Made by a program: the position numbers and the translations under genes
Shown here: positions 17,955-25,311 of the stretch, piece by piece
How the letters are laid out: each line of letters opens with the position of its first letter
Position numbering within the stretch: the stretch's first letter is position 1
The notes under the pieces: generated by a model
Seen by the model: only the letters and a program-made list of their open reading frames with translations
Told to the model about the DNA's origin: nothing
Databases searched by the model: none
Assembly (NCBI RefSeq): GCF_013403875.1
Contig: NZ_JACBNX010000024.1
Location: 18,514 to 82,513, forward strand
Length of the DNA: 64,000 nucleotides
Direction: 5' to 3'
Source of the DNA: Burkholderia guangdongensis
Lineage (GTDB): Bacteria > Pseudomonadota > Gammaproteobacteria > Burkholderiales > Burkholderiaceae

Positions 17955-18746
17955 ATGAAGTTGAACTGGCGAAAAGTGGCCGCGCATGCGGTAGTGGCGG
18001 CGGCGGCCGCATCGGGCGTCGCGCACGCGGCGGATCTGAAGGAGATCCGCTTCGGCGTCGAGGCGTCGTATGCGCCGTTCGAATACAAGACGCCGGACGG
18101 CAAGCTGACCGGTTTCGACATCGACATCGGCAACGCGGTGTGCGCGAAGCTGAAGACGAAGTGCGTGTGGGTCGAGAACGATTTCGACGGGCTGATCCCG
18201 GCGCTGGAGGCGCGCAAGTTCGACGCGATCAACTCCGACATGACGATCACCGCGCAGCGCGAGCACGCGATCGACTTCACCGATCCGATCTACACGATCC
18301 CGAACCAGCTGATCGCGAAGAAGGGCAGCGGCCTGCTGCCGACGCCGCAATCGCTGAAGGGCAAGCGCGTCGGCGTGCTGCAGGGCACGATCCAGGAAAC
18401 CTACGCGAAGAAGCGCTGGGCGCCGGTCGGCGTCGAAGTCGTGCCGTACCAGACGCAGGATCTCGCGTATGCCGATCTGCAGTCGGGTCGCCTGGACGCG
18501 ACGTTCCAGGATTCGGAGGCGGCCGCGAAGGGCTTCCTGTCGAAGCCGCAGGGCGCGGGCTTCGCGTTCGCGGGCGGCACGGTCAGCGACGCCGAGATCC
18601 TCGGCTCGGGTGTCGGCTTCGGTCTGCGCAAGAACGACGCGCAACTGAAGACCGCGATCGATCAGGCGCTGAAGGCGCTGAAGGCCGACGGCACGATCGA
18701 CAACCTCGCGAAGAAGTATTTCAGCGTGTCCGTTACGCTGAAGTAA
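17955..18746 (+). CDS. hisJ: Periplasmic arginine/lysine/ornithine-binding protein
   Basis: Solute-binding protein family 3, 263 residues, with a signal peptide cleaved after AHA (about residue 25). The mature start ADLKEIRFGVEASYAPFEYKTPDGKLTGFDIDIG is classic for HisJ/ArgT/AotJ, with ligand-site residues in DMTITAQREHAIDFTDPIYT near residue 95. It should deliver the ligand to the HisQMP complex encoded upstream. Its position at the end of the aru block, 235 bases beyond astE, suggests its own promoter. TACAAT at about 17823 is a possible -10, weakly supported. A strong hairpin follows its stop. Confidence 0.9.
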   Translation: MKLNWRKVAAHAVVAAAAASGVAHAADLKEIRFGVEASYAPFEYKTPDGKLTGFDIDIGNAVCAKLKTKCVWVENDFDGLIPALEARKFDAINSDMTITAQREHAIDFTDPIYTIPNQLIAKKGSGLLPTPQSLKGKRVGVLQGTIQETYAKKRWAPVGVEVVPYQTQDLAYADLQSGRLDATFQDSEAAAKGFLSKPQGAGFAFAGGTVSDAEILGSGVGFGLRKNDAQLKTAIDQALKALKADGTIDNLAKKYFSVSVTLK

Positions 18747-18784
18747 GCATGATGGAATAAGCGCGGATCGATTCCGCCGCAGCA

Positions 18785-18812
18785 CAAACCGGCCGCTGAT
18801 GCGGCCGGTTTG
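18785..18812. terminator. Strong hairpin after the binding-protein gene
   Basis: A perfect 12-bp stem CAAACCGGCCGC pairs with GCGGCCGGTTTG around a four-base TGAT loop. On the + strand it is followed by a weak T-containing stretch (CATTTG). It lies 38 bases after the hisJ stop and 50 bases beyond the convergent HDOD gene stop, so it probably serves both transcripts. Confidence 0.8.
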
Positions 18813-18862
18813 CATTTGAGGAAGCGATGCGCGCGGAGCGGGGCGGCGAGCGGCCGCGTCGC

Positions 18863-20311
18863 CTACGCCGGGAAAAATCGGCCGAGTTCGCGCGCGAGCG
18901 CATTCAGCAGCGCCATCTCGTGCGGTTCGATCTTGCGCGGCGGCGCCGCGCCCGCCCAGTCGCCGTACAGCAGCGCGACCGTCGACGCGCCGGCGCGCAC
19001 CGGCAGCAGCACGAATGCGTGCGCGTCGTCGAACGCGTCGCGATACCACGCGGGCAGGCGCCGCAGCATCTTCGGCTCGCGCGCCTGCTCGATGTAGATG
19101 CCGACCGAGTTGCCGATCGCGAGGTGGAACACGTCCGGCTCGAAGCGCTCGTCGAAGCGCAGCCGCGGCAGCGCGGCCTCGACGCCCGGGCCGAAGCCGA
19201 CGCGCGCGGCGAACGTGTGGTCGTCGTGCCGCACGAACATCACGGTGCGCGTGAGCCCGAGGCCCGCGAGCAGGCTTTCCGACGCGAGCGCGAGCACCGG
19301 GCCGAGCATGTGCTCGGACGGCAGCGAGCGCAGATCCGCGAGACCCGCCTCGAGCGCGGCGTCGGGCTCGGCCCGCGCGCGCGCGATCGCGTCGGCGTTC
19401 GCGCGCAGCTCGACGATCTCGCGCAGCATCGTGTCGCTCGTCTCGTCGCGCGCGAGCCGGTCGGTGATCTCGACGAACGCGTCGCGATCGATCCCGAGCG
19501 TCGGGCCGTACTGCCGGGCGAGCGCGTCGATCCGCGCGTCGCGCTCCGGGTCCGGCGGCACGGTCAGCACGTCGGCGAGCGCCATCGCGCACTGGCTCAC
19601 CGAGCGCAGCCAGCGCGCGTGCCGGTCCGCTTCGTCGTCGCCGGTCTCGTGCACGTCGCCGCGCGTCATCCCCGCGCGGATCGCGTCCGGCAGCCGCCAG
19701 CGCGACGCGGCCTCGCGCCCGATCTCCTCGAAGCTGACGCCGAGCACGTCGACGCTCGCCGTTTCGTCGTCGCCGTCGAGCTCGGCCGCGCGCTGGACGA
19801 TCCGGCTCCATTCGCCGTCGAGATAGCAGACGACGAGCAGACGCCCGACCTGACGCATCAGCGTGCAGACGACCGCCTCCTCGCCGGAGCGCAGGTCCGC
19901 GCGCGTGGTCAGGTTGCGCGCGACGCGGCCGGACAGCAGCACGCGGTTCAGCTCGAGCTTGGCGTCGATGCGCCGCGCGGCGCTTTGATGAAAATGGTCG
20001 ACGATTTTCAGCCCGACGACGAGATGGCCGACCGCGTCCATCCCGAGCACCATCAGCGCGCGGGTCACGGTCGTGATGTTGCCGCCGAACGCCATGTACA
20101 TCGCCGAGTTCGCGAGCTTCAGCACCTTCTGCGTCAGCGCGAAGTCCGACAGCACGACGCGCGCGAGCCCGGCGAGGTCGAGGTCGTCGTCGTGCATCGC
20201 GGTCATCGTCGCGCGCAACGATTCGGACAGCAGCGGGAAGTCGCCGCGCTCGCTCATGCGCGACCAGAGTCGGTCGAGGGTCGTCGGAGCGGGGGAGGTC
20301 AGCGTCGACAT
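18863..20311 (-). CDS. HDOD domain signalling protein with C-terminal GAF-like domain
   Basis: HDOD proteins are degenerate relatives of HD phosphohydrolases used in signalling. The 482-residue protein has an HDOD domain at about residues 20-235, recognised from FPLLSESLRATMTAM, LARVVLSDFALTQKVLKLANSAMY and the GLKIVDHFH and LMRQVGRLL segments. No HD catalytic pair is evident. The C-terminal third (about 310-480) looks like a GAF-type sensory domain. It is 22 bases downstream of the PAS-GGDEF-EAL gene on the same strand, so the two are probably co-transcribed and functionally linked, perhaps in cyclic-di-GMP output. The target is unknown. Confidence 0.85.
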   Translation of the reverse strand: MSTLTSPAPTTLDRLWSRMSERGDFPLLSESLRATMTAMHDDDLDLAGLARVVLSDFALTQKVLKLANSAMYMAFGGNITTVTRALMVLGMDAVGHLVVGLKIVDHFHQSAARRIDAKLELNRVLLSGRVARNLTTRADLRSGEEAVVCTLMRQVGRLLVVCYLDGEWSRIVQRAAELDGDDETASVDVLGVSFEEIGREAASRWRLPDAIRAGMTRGDVHETGDDEADRHARWLRSVSQCAMALADVLTVPPDPERDARIDALARQYGPTLGIDRDAFVEITDRLARDETSDTMLREIVELRANADAIARARAEPDAALEAGLADLRSLPSEHMLGPVLALASESLLAGLGLTRTVMFVRHDDHTFAARVGFGPGVEAALPRLRFDERFEPDVFHLAIGNSVGIYIEQAREPKMLRRLPAWYRDAFDDAHAFVLLPVRAGASTVALLYGDWAGAAPPRKIEPHEMALLNALARELGRFFPA

Positions 20312-20333
20312 ACGGAATTCCGCGGGCGTGGGC

Positions 20334-22163
20334 TCACTGCAGATGCAGTTGCCGCGCCTCGAAGCGCTGCGCGAGTTCGTCCGACGGCAGCGCGCGGCAC
20401 ACGAGCCAGCCCTGGATGTGGTCGCACCCCATCTCGGTCAGCAGCTCGCGCTGCGCCTCCGTCTCGACGCCCTCGGCGACGAGCTCGAGCTCGAGCGTGC
20501 GCGCGATGCCGACGACGGCCGACACGATCGCGCGGTCGTTGCGCGACGTCAGCAGGTTCTCGACGAAGCTGCGGTCGATCTTCAGCTTCGCGAGCGGGAA
20601 GCGCTGCAGGTACGCGAGGCTCGAATAGCCGGTGCCGAAGTCGTCGACCGCGAAGCGCAGCCCGAGATCGGTGAGCTCCTCGAGCAGCAGCTTCGCGTGG
20701 GCCGGATCGTGGATCAGCAGGCTTTCGGTGATCTCGAGCACGATCCGGTGCGGATCGACGCCGGTCAGCGCGATCGCCTCGCGCACGCTCTGCGTGAAGC
20801 GCGGATCGCGGAACTGCTGCGGCGACACGTTGACCGCGACGTACTGCAGCGCGAGGCCCTGGCGGTCCCACGCGACGAGCTGCATGCACGCGGCCTTCAG
20901 CACCCAGTTGCCGAGATAGTTGATGAGCCCGGTCGATTCGGCGAGCGGGATGAACGTCGCGGGCGGCACGAGCCCGTGCACCGGGTGGCGCCAGCGGATC
21001 AGCGCCTCGACGCCGGCCACCGCGCCCGACTGGCTGTGCGTGATCGGCTGGAAGTGCAGCGAGAATTCGCCGTTGCGCACGCCGTCGTACAGGTCGGCTT
21101 CGAGCTTCAGGCGCTCGGCGTCGGTCGAATCGTCGTTCGGCACGTGGAACGCGAGCGCGTTGCCGCCCGACGCCTTCGCCTGCGCGAGCGCCTGGTCGGC
21201 GCGGCGCAGCAGCGGGCTGTGGTGCTGCGCGCGCTTCGGCGCGTGGCGCTCGTCCGGCGGATACAGCGCGACACCGACGCTCGCGGACAGGTGCACCGGC
21301 TGTCCCGCATACACGTACGGGCTGCGCACCGCGGCCTGCAGCCGGCGGCCGAGCGCGCCCGCGGCGTCGGCCGCGTGCGTGCGCGTCGGCGCGCTGAACA
21401 CGACCGCGAACTTGTCGCTCGCGACGCGCGCGAGCTGCTCGCCCGGCCCGATCTGCGCCTGCAGCCGCTGTGCGGTCTCGCGCAGCAGCGCGTCGCCGGC
21501 GTCGTAGCCGAGCGCGCGGTTGATCCGCTGATAGTCGTCGAGGTCGAGCAGCAGCAGCGCGGCGCTCGCGCCGGCCTCGTCGGCCAGTTGCTGCGCGCGC
21601 ATCAGCGCGGGCACGAGCGCGGACAGGTTGTCGAGCCCGGTCATCGGGTCGTGATGCATCTCGTATGTGAGGCGCGCTTCGAGCGCGCGCCACGACGACA
21701 CGTCGAACGCGGCGATCGCGTAGCCGTCGACGCCGCCGTGGCGGCTCTTGACCACGCGCAGCTCGACGTCGAGCGGATAGGTCAGCGACTTGACGATGCA
21801 CATCGCCGCCTTCTCGACCTGGCCGGACAGCGCGGCGCGCGCGAGCAGACCGTCGAGCGCGGCGTTATCCTGTTCGGCGATGAGGTCGCGCAGCGTCAGC
21901 GTATGCAGGTAGTCGCGGTGGTAGCCGATGAAGCGCAGGCTCGCATCGGACACGTACAGGAAGCGCAGGTCGCGATCGACGTGCGCGAGGAAATCGACGC
22001 CGCCGACCGTCTGCTCGAGCCACTGACGGACGGTGTCGTCCTGACGGGGCGCGCCGGCGCGAGCGGGCATCAACGCGCCGCCCGACCAGGCGAAGCGGCG
22101 CAGCCGGTCAAGGGCATTGCGCCAGGCGCCCTGAAGCGGCGTCTGTTTCCGGATGGCTTGCAT
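20334..22163 (-). CDS. PAS-GGDEF-EAL protein, probable c-di-GMP phosphodiesterase
   Basis: Multidomain signalling protein of about 609 residues. A PAS domain (about residues 45-165) starts near VGGVDFLAHVDRDLRFLYVSDASLRFIGYH. The GGDEF domain (about 180-340) has ASDKF in place of GGDEF, so cyclase activity is unlikely and it may be a regulatory domain. The EAL domain (about 355-605) keeps VEALIRWR, NVSPQQF, LEITES, DDFGTGYSS, KIDRSFV and AEGVET, so phosphodiesterase activity is likely. I chose the ATG at 22163. An upstream in-frame start at 22496 would add 111 low-complexity residues and run into the divergent peroxiredoxin gene. First gene of a pair with the HDOD gene. Confidence 0.87.
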   Translation of the reverse strand: MQAIRKQTPLQGAWRNALDRLRRFAWSGGALMPARAGAPRQDDTVRQWLEQTVGGVDFLAHVDRDLRFLYVSDASLRFIGYHRDYLHTLTLRDLIAEQDNAALDGLLARAALSGQVEKAAMCIVKSLTYPLDVELRVVKSRHGGVDGYAIAAFDVSSWRALEARLTYEMHHDPMTGLDNLSALVPALMRAQQLADEAGASAALLLLDLDDYQRINRALGYDAGDALLRETAQRLQAQIGPGEQLARVASDKFAVVFSAPTRTHAADAAGALGRRLQAAVRSPYVYAGQPVHLSASVGVALYPPDERHAPKRAQHHSPLLRRADQALAQAKASGGNALAFHVPNDDSTDAERLKLEADLYDGVRNGEFSLHFQPITHSQSGAVAGVEALIRWRHPVHGLVPPATFIPLAESTGLINYLGNWVLKAACMQLVAWDRQGLALQYVAVNVSPQQFRDPRFTQSVREAIALTGVDPHRIVLEITESLLIHDPAHAKLLLEELTDLGLRFAVDDFGTGYSSLAYLQRFPLAKLKIDRSFVENLLTSRNDRAIVSAVVGIARTLELELVAEGVETEAQRELLTEMGCDHIQGWLVCRALPSDELAQRFEARQLHLQ

Positions 22164-22368
22164 GTCGGCGAACGTGTTGGGCTGAAATCGGTCGATGGAT
22201 TCAATAACGGCGCGGCGCGCGTATTCTTGAACTGGCGCGTGAGTGGGTGCTCGAACCGGTTCAAGCACTGGCGGCCCGCGAGTGGCCGGATGGCCTTGCG
22301 AGGGTTCCGGCGTCGAACCCCCGGCGCGGCGTGCATCGAGGCTGACTTTATACGAGACGAGGACGTAG

Positions 22369-22929
22369 ATGAAGCGAAAACTGATCGGATGTGTGGCGGC
22401 GGCGCTCGTCGCCGGGTATGCGCTCACCGCGCACGCGGTGCTGAAGCCCGGCGATCCCGCCCCGGATTTCACGACGCAGGCGTCGCTGGGCGGCAAGACG
22501 TATTCGTATTCGCTCGCGGACGCGCTGAAGCGCGGCCCGGTCGTGCTCTATTTCTACCCGGCCGCGTTCACGAAGGGCTGCACGATCGAGGCGCACGAAT
22601 TCGCGGAGGCGGTCGATCGCTACAAAGCGTACGGCGCGACGGTGATCGGCGTGTCCGCCGACGACATCGGCACGCTGACGAAGTTTTCCGTCAGCGAGTG
22701 CCGCAGCAAGTTCCCGGTCGCGGCCGATCCGGATACGAAGATCATCCGCGAATACGATGCGAAGCTGCCGGCGATCGAGCGCGCGAACCGCGTGTCGTAC
22801 GTGATCTCGCCGGAAGGGAAGATTTTGTATGAATACACGAGCCTGTCGCCGGACAAGCACGTCGAGAACACGCTCGAGGCCGTGAAGGCGTGGGCGGCGA
22901 CGCATCAGACGCAGGCGCAGCCCCAGTAG
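22369..22929 (+). CDS. Secreted peroxiredoxin (AhpC/TSA, BCP-like)
   Basis: Thiol peroxidase of 186 residues with an N-terminal signal peptide ending in LTAHA (about residue 23), so it acts in the periplasm. The mature start LKPGDPAPDFTTQA is typical of the family. The peroxidatic Cys is in YFYPAAFTKGCTIEAHEF near residue 69, with the preceding Thr conserved. A second Cys in SVSECRSKFP near residue 109 could be resolving. It is transcribed divergently from the PAS-GGDEF-EAL gene, 205 bases apart. Complete, with normal length for BCP plus a leader peptide. Confidence 0.88.
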   Translation: MKRKLIGCVAAALVAGYALTAHAVLKPGDPAPDFTTQASLGGKTYSYSLADALKRGPVVLYFYPAAFTKGCTIEAHEFAEAVDRYKAYGATVIGVSADDIGTLTKFSVSECRSKFPVAADPDTKIIREYDAKLPAIERANRVSYVISPEGKILYEYTSLSPDKHVENTLEAVKAWAATHQTQAQPQ

Positions 22930-22937
22930 CGGGAATG

Positions 22938-22960
22938 GGCGGCCCGGCGCGCGGGCCGCC
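22938..22960. terminator. GC-rich hairpin after the peroxiredoxin gene
   Basis: A perfect 9-bp stem GGCGGCCCG/CGGGCCGCC with a five-base loop starts eight bases after the stop. There is no T-run, so it may only pause or protect the transcript. Two direct copies of CGAAACGAAGGCGAGG follow at about 22960 and 22985. Confidence 0.5.
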
Positions 22961-23008
22961 GAAACGAAGGCGAGGTCGGGCCGTCGAAACGAAGGCGAGG
23001 GCGGGCGG

Positions 23009-23638
23009 CTATGCGCGCAGCGCCTGCTCGATCGCCATGGTGCCGCCGACGAAGCCGATCGTCTTTCTCGACACGCCGAGCTTGATCGTCTCGATCGCGG
23101 CCCACGCGACGTCCTGGCGGGACACGGGCGGCAGGTTGTCGAGCCGGTCCTCGGCGAGCGCGATCATCCCGACGCCGGGGCTGTCCGACAGCGGGCCGGG
23201 GCGCAGGATCACGTAGTCGACGCCCGACGCGATCACGCAGTCGTCGCCCTCGCGCTTCATCTCCGAATAGTGGCGCAGGATCTCCGGGCTGCGCTCGGGC
23301 CAGTACGCGGTGAGCGAGCTGATCACGACCAGCTTCTGCACGTTGCAGGCGAGCGCGTACCCGGCGGCGCGCGCGACCGCGTCGCGGTCGATCTGCTCCT
23401 CCTCGGCCGCGCCGTCGGATTCCGCGGAGCCGGCCGCGTAGATCGCGTGCGTGATGCCCTGGAACGCGCCGGAGAAGTCGCCCGTCAGGTCGGCCACGAT
23501 CACCTTCGCGCCGGGCAGCGTGTAGTCCGGCCGGCGCACGAGCGCGGTCACTTCGAAATCGGGCTGTTTGAGCAGCAGATCCGCCACCGCCTGGCCGGTG
23601 CGGCCCGCCGCGCCAATCACCAGTACCTTCATCGTCAT
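23009..23638 (-). CDS. NAD(P)-binding (atypical SDR) protein
   Basis: Rossmann-fold protein of 209 residues resembling NAD(P)H-binding oxidoreductases of the atypical short-chain dehydrogenase group. The cofactor motif is VLVIGAAGRTGQAV at the N-terminus (GxxGxxG). LVVISSLTAYWPE and VDYVILRPGPLSDSPG are typical of the family, while the classical YxxxK catalytic pair is represented only loosely by HYSEMKREGDD. The substrate is unknown. It stands alone, convergent with the peroxiredoxin gene and divergent from the NYN gene. It is a distant relative of the protein at 37388-38029 but clearly not a recent duplicate. Confidence 0.82.
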   Translation of the reverse strand: MTMKVLVIGAAGRTGQAVADLLLKQPDFEVTALVRRPDYTLPGAKVIVADLTGDFSGAFQGITHAIYAAGSAESDGAAEEEQIDRDAVARAAGYALACNVQKLVVISSLTAYWPERSPEILRHYSEMKREGDDCVIASGVDYVILRPGPLSDSPGVGMIALAEDRLDNLPPVSRQDVAWAAIETIKLGVSRKTIGFVGGTMAIEQALRA

Positions 23639-23856
23639 GAAACCACTCCTTGCTCGATGCGTCGCCTACCCAGATGGGGACGGACGACTGTTACTCAAGT
23701 GTATGTCGAATCGGCGGCGCGGCAGTCAGGGGAAATAGGGAGGGGGTCGGGCACGCGCCGCCGCCGGGAATGCGCGGCAACCGGCTATCATGTGCGCAAT
23801 TCATCACAGAGACGCCGCGCGTTCGGTGACGCAGCGGCCAACCGGCTGGAGCATTC

Positions 23857-25215
23857 ATGGCATTACCGTTAGATAACGTCAGCATGGCGGTGTTCTGCGA
23901 CTTCGAGAACGTCGCGCTCGGCGTGCGCGACGCGAAGTACGAGAAGTTCGATATCCAGCCGGTGCTGGAAAGGCTGCTGCTGAAGGGCAGCATCGTCGTG
24001 AAGAAGGCGTATTGCGACTGGGAGCGCTACAAGGGCTTCAAGGCCGCGATGCACGAGGCGAGCTTCGAGCTGATCGAGATTCCGCACGTGCGCCAGTCGG
24101 GCAAGAATTCGGCCGACATCCGGCTCGTCGTCGACGCGCTCGACCTGTGCTACACGAAGTCGCACGTCGACACGTTCGTGATCATCAGCGGCGACTCGGA
24201 CTTCTCGCCGCTCGTGTCGAAGCTGCGCGAGAACGCGAAGAAGGTGATCGGCGTCGGCGTGAAGCAGTCGACGTCGGACCTGCTGGTCGCGAACTGCGAC
24301 GAGTTCATTTTCTACGACGACCTCGTGCGCGAGCAGCAGCGCGCGCTCGCGAAGCGCGAGGCGCGCGTGGGCAACGGCGCGAAGCGGCCCGCGGACGAGC
24401 ACGGCCGCAAGCCCGAGATGGAAGCGCGCCGGGCCGAGGCGATCGCGCTCGCGGTCGAGACGTTCGATGCGCTTGCGTCGGAGCGCGACGACGTCGGCAA
24501 GATCTGGGCGTCGGTGCTGAAGAGCGCGATCAAGCGCCGCAAGCCGGATTTCAACGAGTCGTATTACGGATTCCGCGCGTTCGGCAACCTGCTCGACGAG
24601 GCGCAGGCGCGTGGCCTGCTCGAAGTCGGCCGCGACGACAAGTCCGGCGCGTTCGTGTCGCGTGCGCGGCAGGCGGCGGCCGAGGCGGGCATCGAGGCCG
24701 ATGCGACGGGCGGGGTGGCCGAGCACGGGCCGGCCGAGCACGGGCGTCGTCATGGGCGGCATCACGCGCCGCGTCGCGATGAGCCTGCGGTGGCGGTGGA
24801 GGCGGTGACGGCGGTGACGGCGGTGGCCGAAGCGGCGGGCGAGGTCGAGTCCGCGCATCCGGCCGCCGCGCCGGCGCCGGTCGCGCAACGCGAGGCGGAC
24901 CACGCCGACGCGCACGAGCCGCAGCACGCACAGCACGTGCTGCACGAAGAGAAGAAGGACGACCGCAAGCGCGCGCGCAAGAGCCCGGCGAAGAAGGCCG
25001 GCGTGAAGAAAGGCGACGGGAAGAAGGCCGGCGCGAAGCATGCGGGCCCGAAAGACGCCGAGGCGACCCATACCGATGCGGCCGCCGAGCCGGCGCCCGC
25101 TGCCGGCGCTGCCCCCGCGGAAGCCGCACCGGCCGACACCGCACCCGCCAAGCCCGCGCGCAAATCGGCGCCGCGCGCCCGGCGTCCGCGCAAGGCCGCG
25201 CCCGCGGACGCATAA
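23857..25215 (+). CDS. NYN-domain putative RNase with OST-HTH/LOTUS domain and basic tail
   Basis: Three-part protein of 452 residues. Residues 8-155 form a LabA/DUF88-type NYN (PIN-like) nuclease domain with acidic residues in FCDFENV (D15), NSADIRLVVD (D87, D93) and ISGDSDF (D113, D115). Residues about 190-270 resemble an OST-HTH/LOTUS RNA-binding domain. Residues 271-452 are low complexity: a His-rich stretch near 290-300, then Lys/Ala/Pro-rich repeats such as KSPAKKAG and KKAGAKHAG resembling histone H1-like tails. An RNA-processing role is inferred. It stands alone with a hairpin after its stop. The low-complexity tail should vary between strains. Confidence 0.85.
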   Translation: MALPLDNVSMAVFCDFENVALGVRDAKYEKFDIQPVLERLLLKGSIVVKKAYCDWERYKGFKAAMHEASFELIEIPHVRQSGKNSADIRLVVDALDLCYTKSHVDTFVIISGDSDFSPLVSKLRENAKKVIGVGVKQSTSDLLVANCDEFIFYDDLVREQQRALAKREARVGNGAKRPADEHGRKPEMEARRAEAIALAVETFDALASERDDVGKIWASVLKSAIKRRKPDFNESYYGFRAFGNLLDEAQARGLLEVGRDDKSGAFVSRARQAAAEAGIEADATGGVAEHGPAEHGRRHGRHHAPRRDEPAVAVEAVTAVTAVAEAAGEVESAHPAAAPAPVAQREADHADAHEPQHAQHVLHEEKKDDRKRARKSPAKKAGVKKGDGKKAGAKHAGPKDAEATHTDAAAEPAPAAGAAPAEAAPADTAPAKPARKSAPRARRPRKAAPADA

Positions 25216-25231
25216 CGGACACGTCAACGAC

Positions 25232-25257
25232 GCGAGCCGGGCTTCCACCCGGCTCGC
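25232..25257. terminator. Hairpin between the NYN gene and mdtC
   Basis: A perfect 10-bp stem GCGAGCCGGG/CCCGGCTCGC with a CTTCCA loop lies 16 bases after the NYN stop and 54 bases beyond the convergent mdtC stop. Only weak T-rich sequence follows on the + strand. It is probably a shared terminator of two convergent genes. Confidence 0.65.
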
Positions 25258-25311
25258 CTCCCGTTTCATCGTCGCCCGCGCCCGGCGCGGTCTACGCGCC
25301 GGCGATCGCCG

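Noticed and set aside
20334..22163. Diguanylate cyclase activity
   Set aside because: The GGDEF signature reads ASDKF, lacking the Gly and Glu needed for catalysis.
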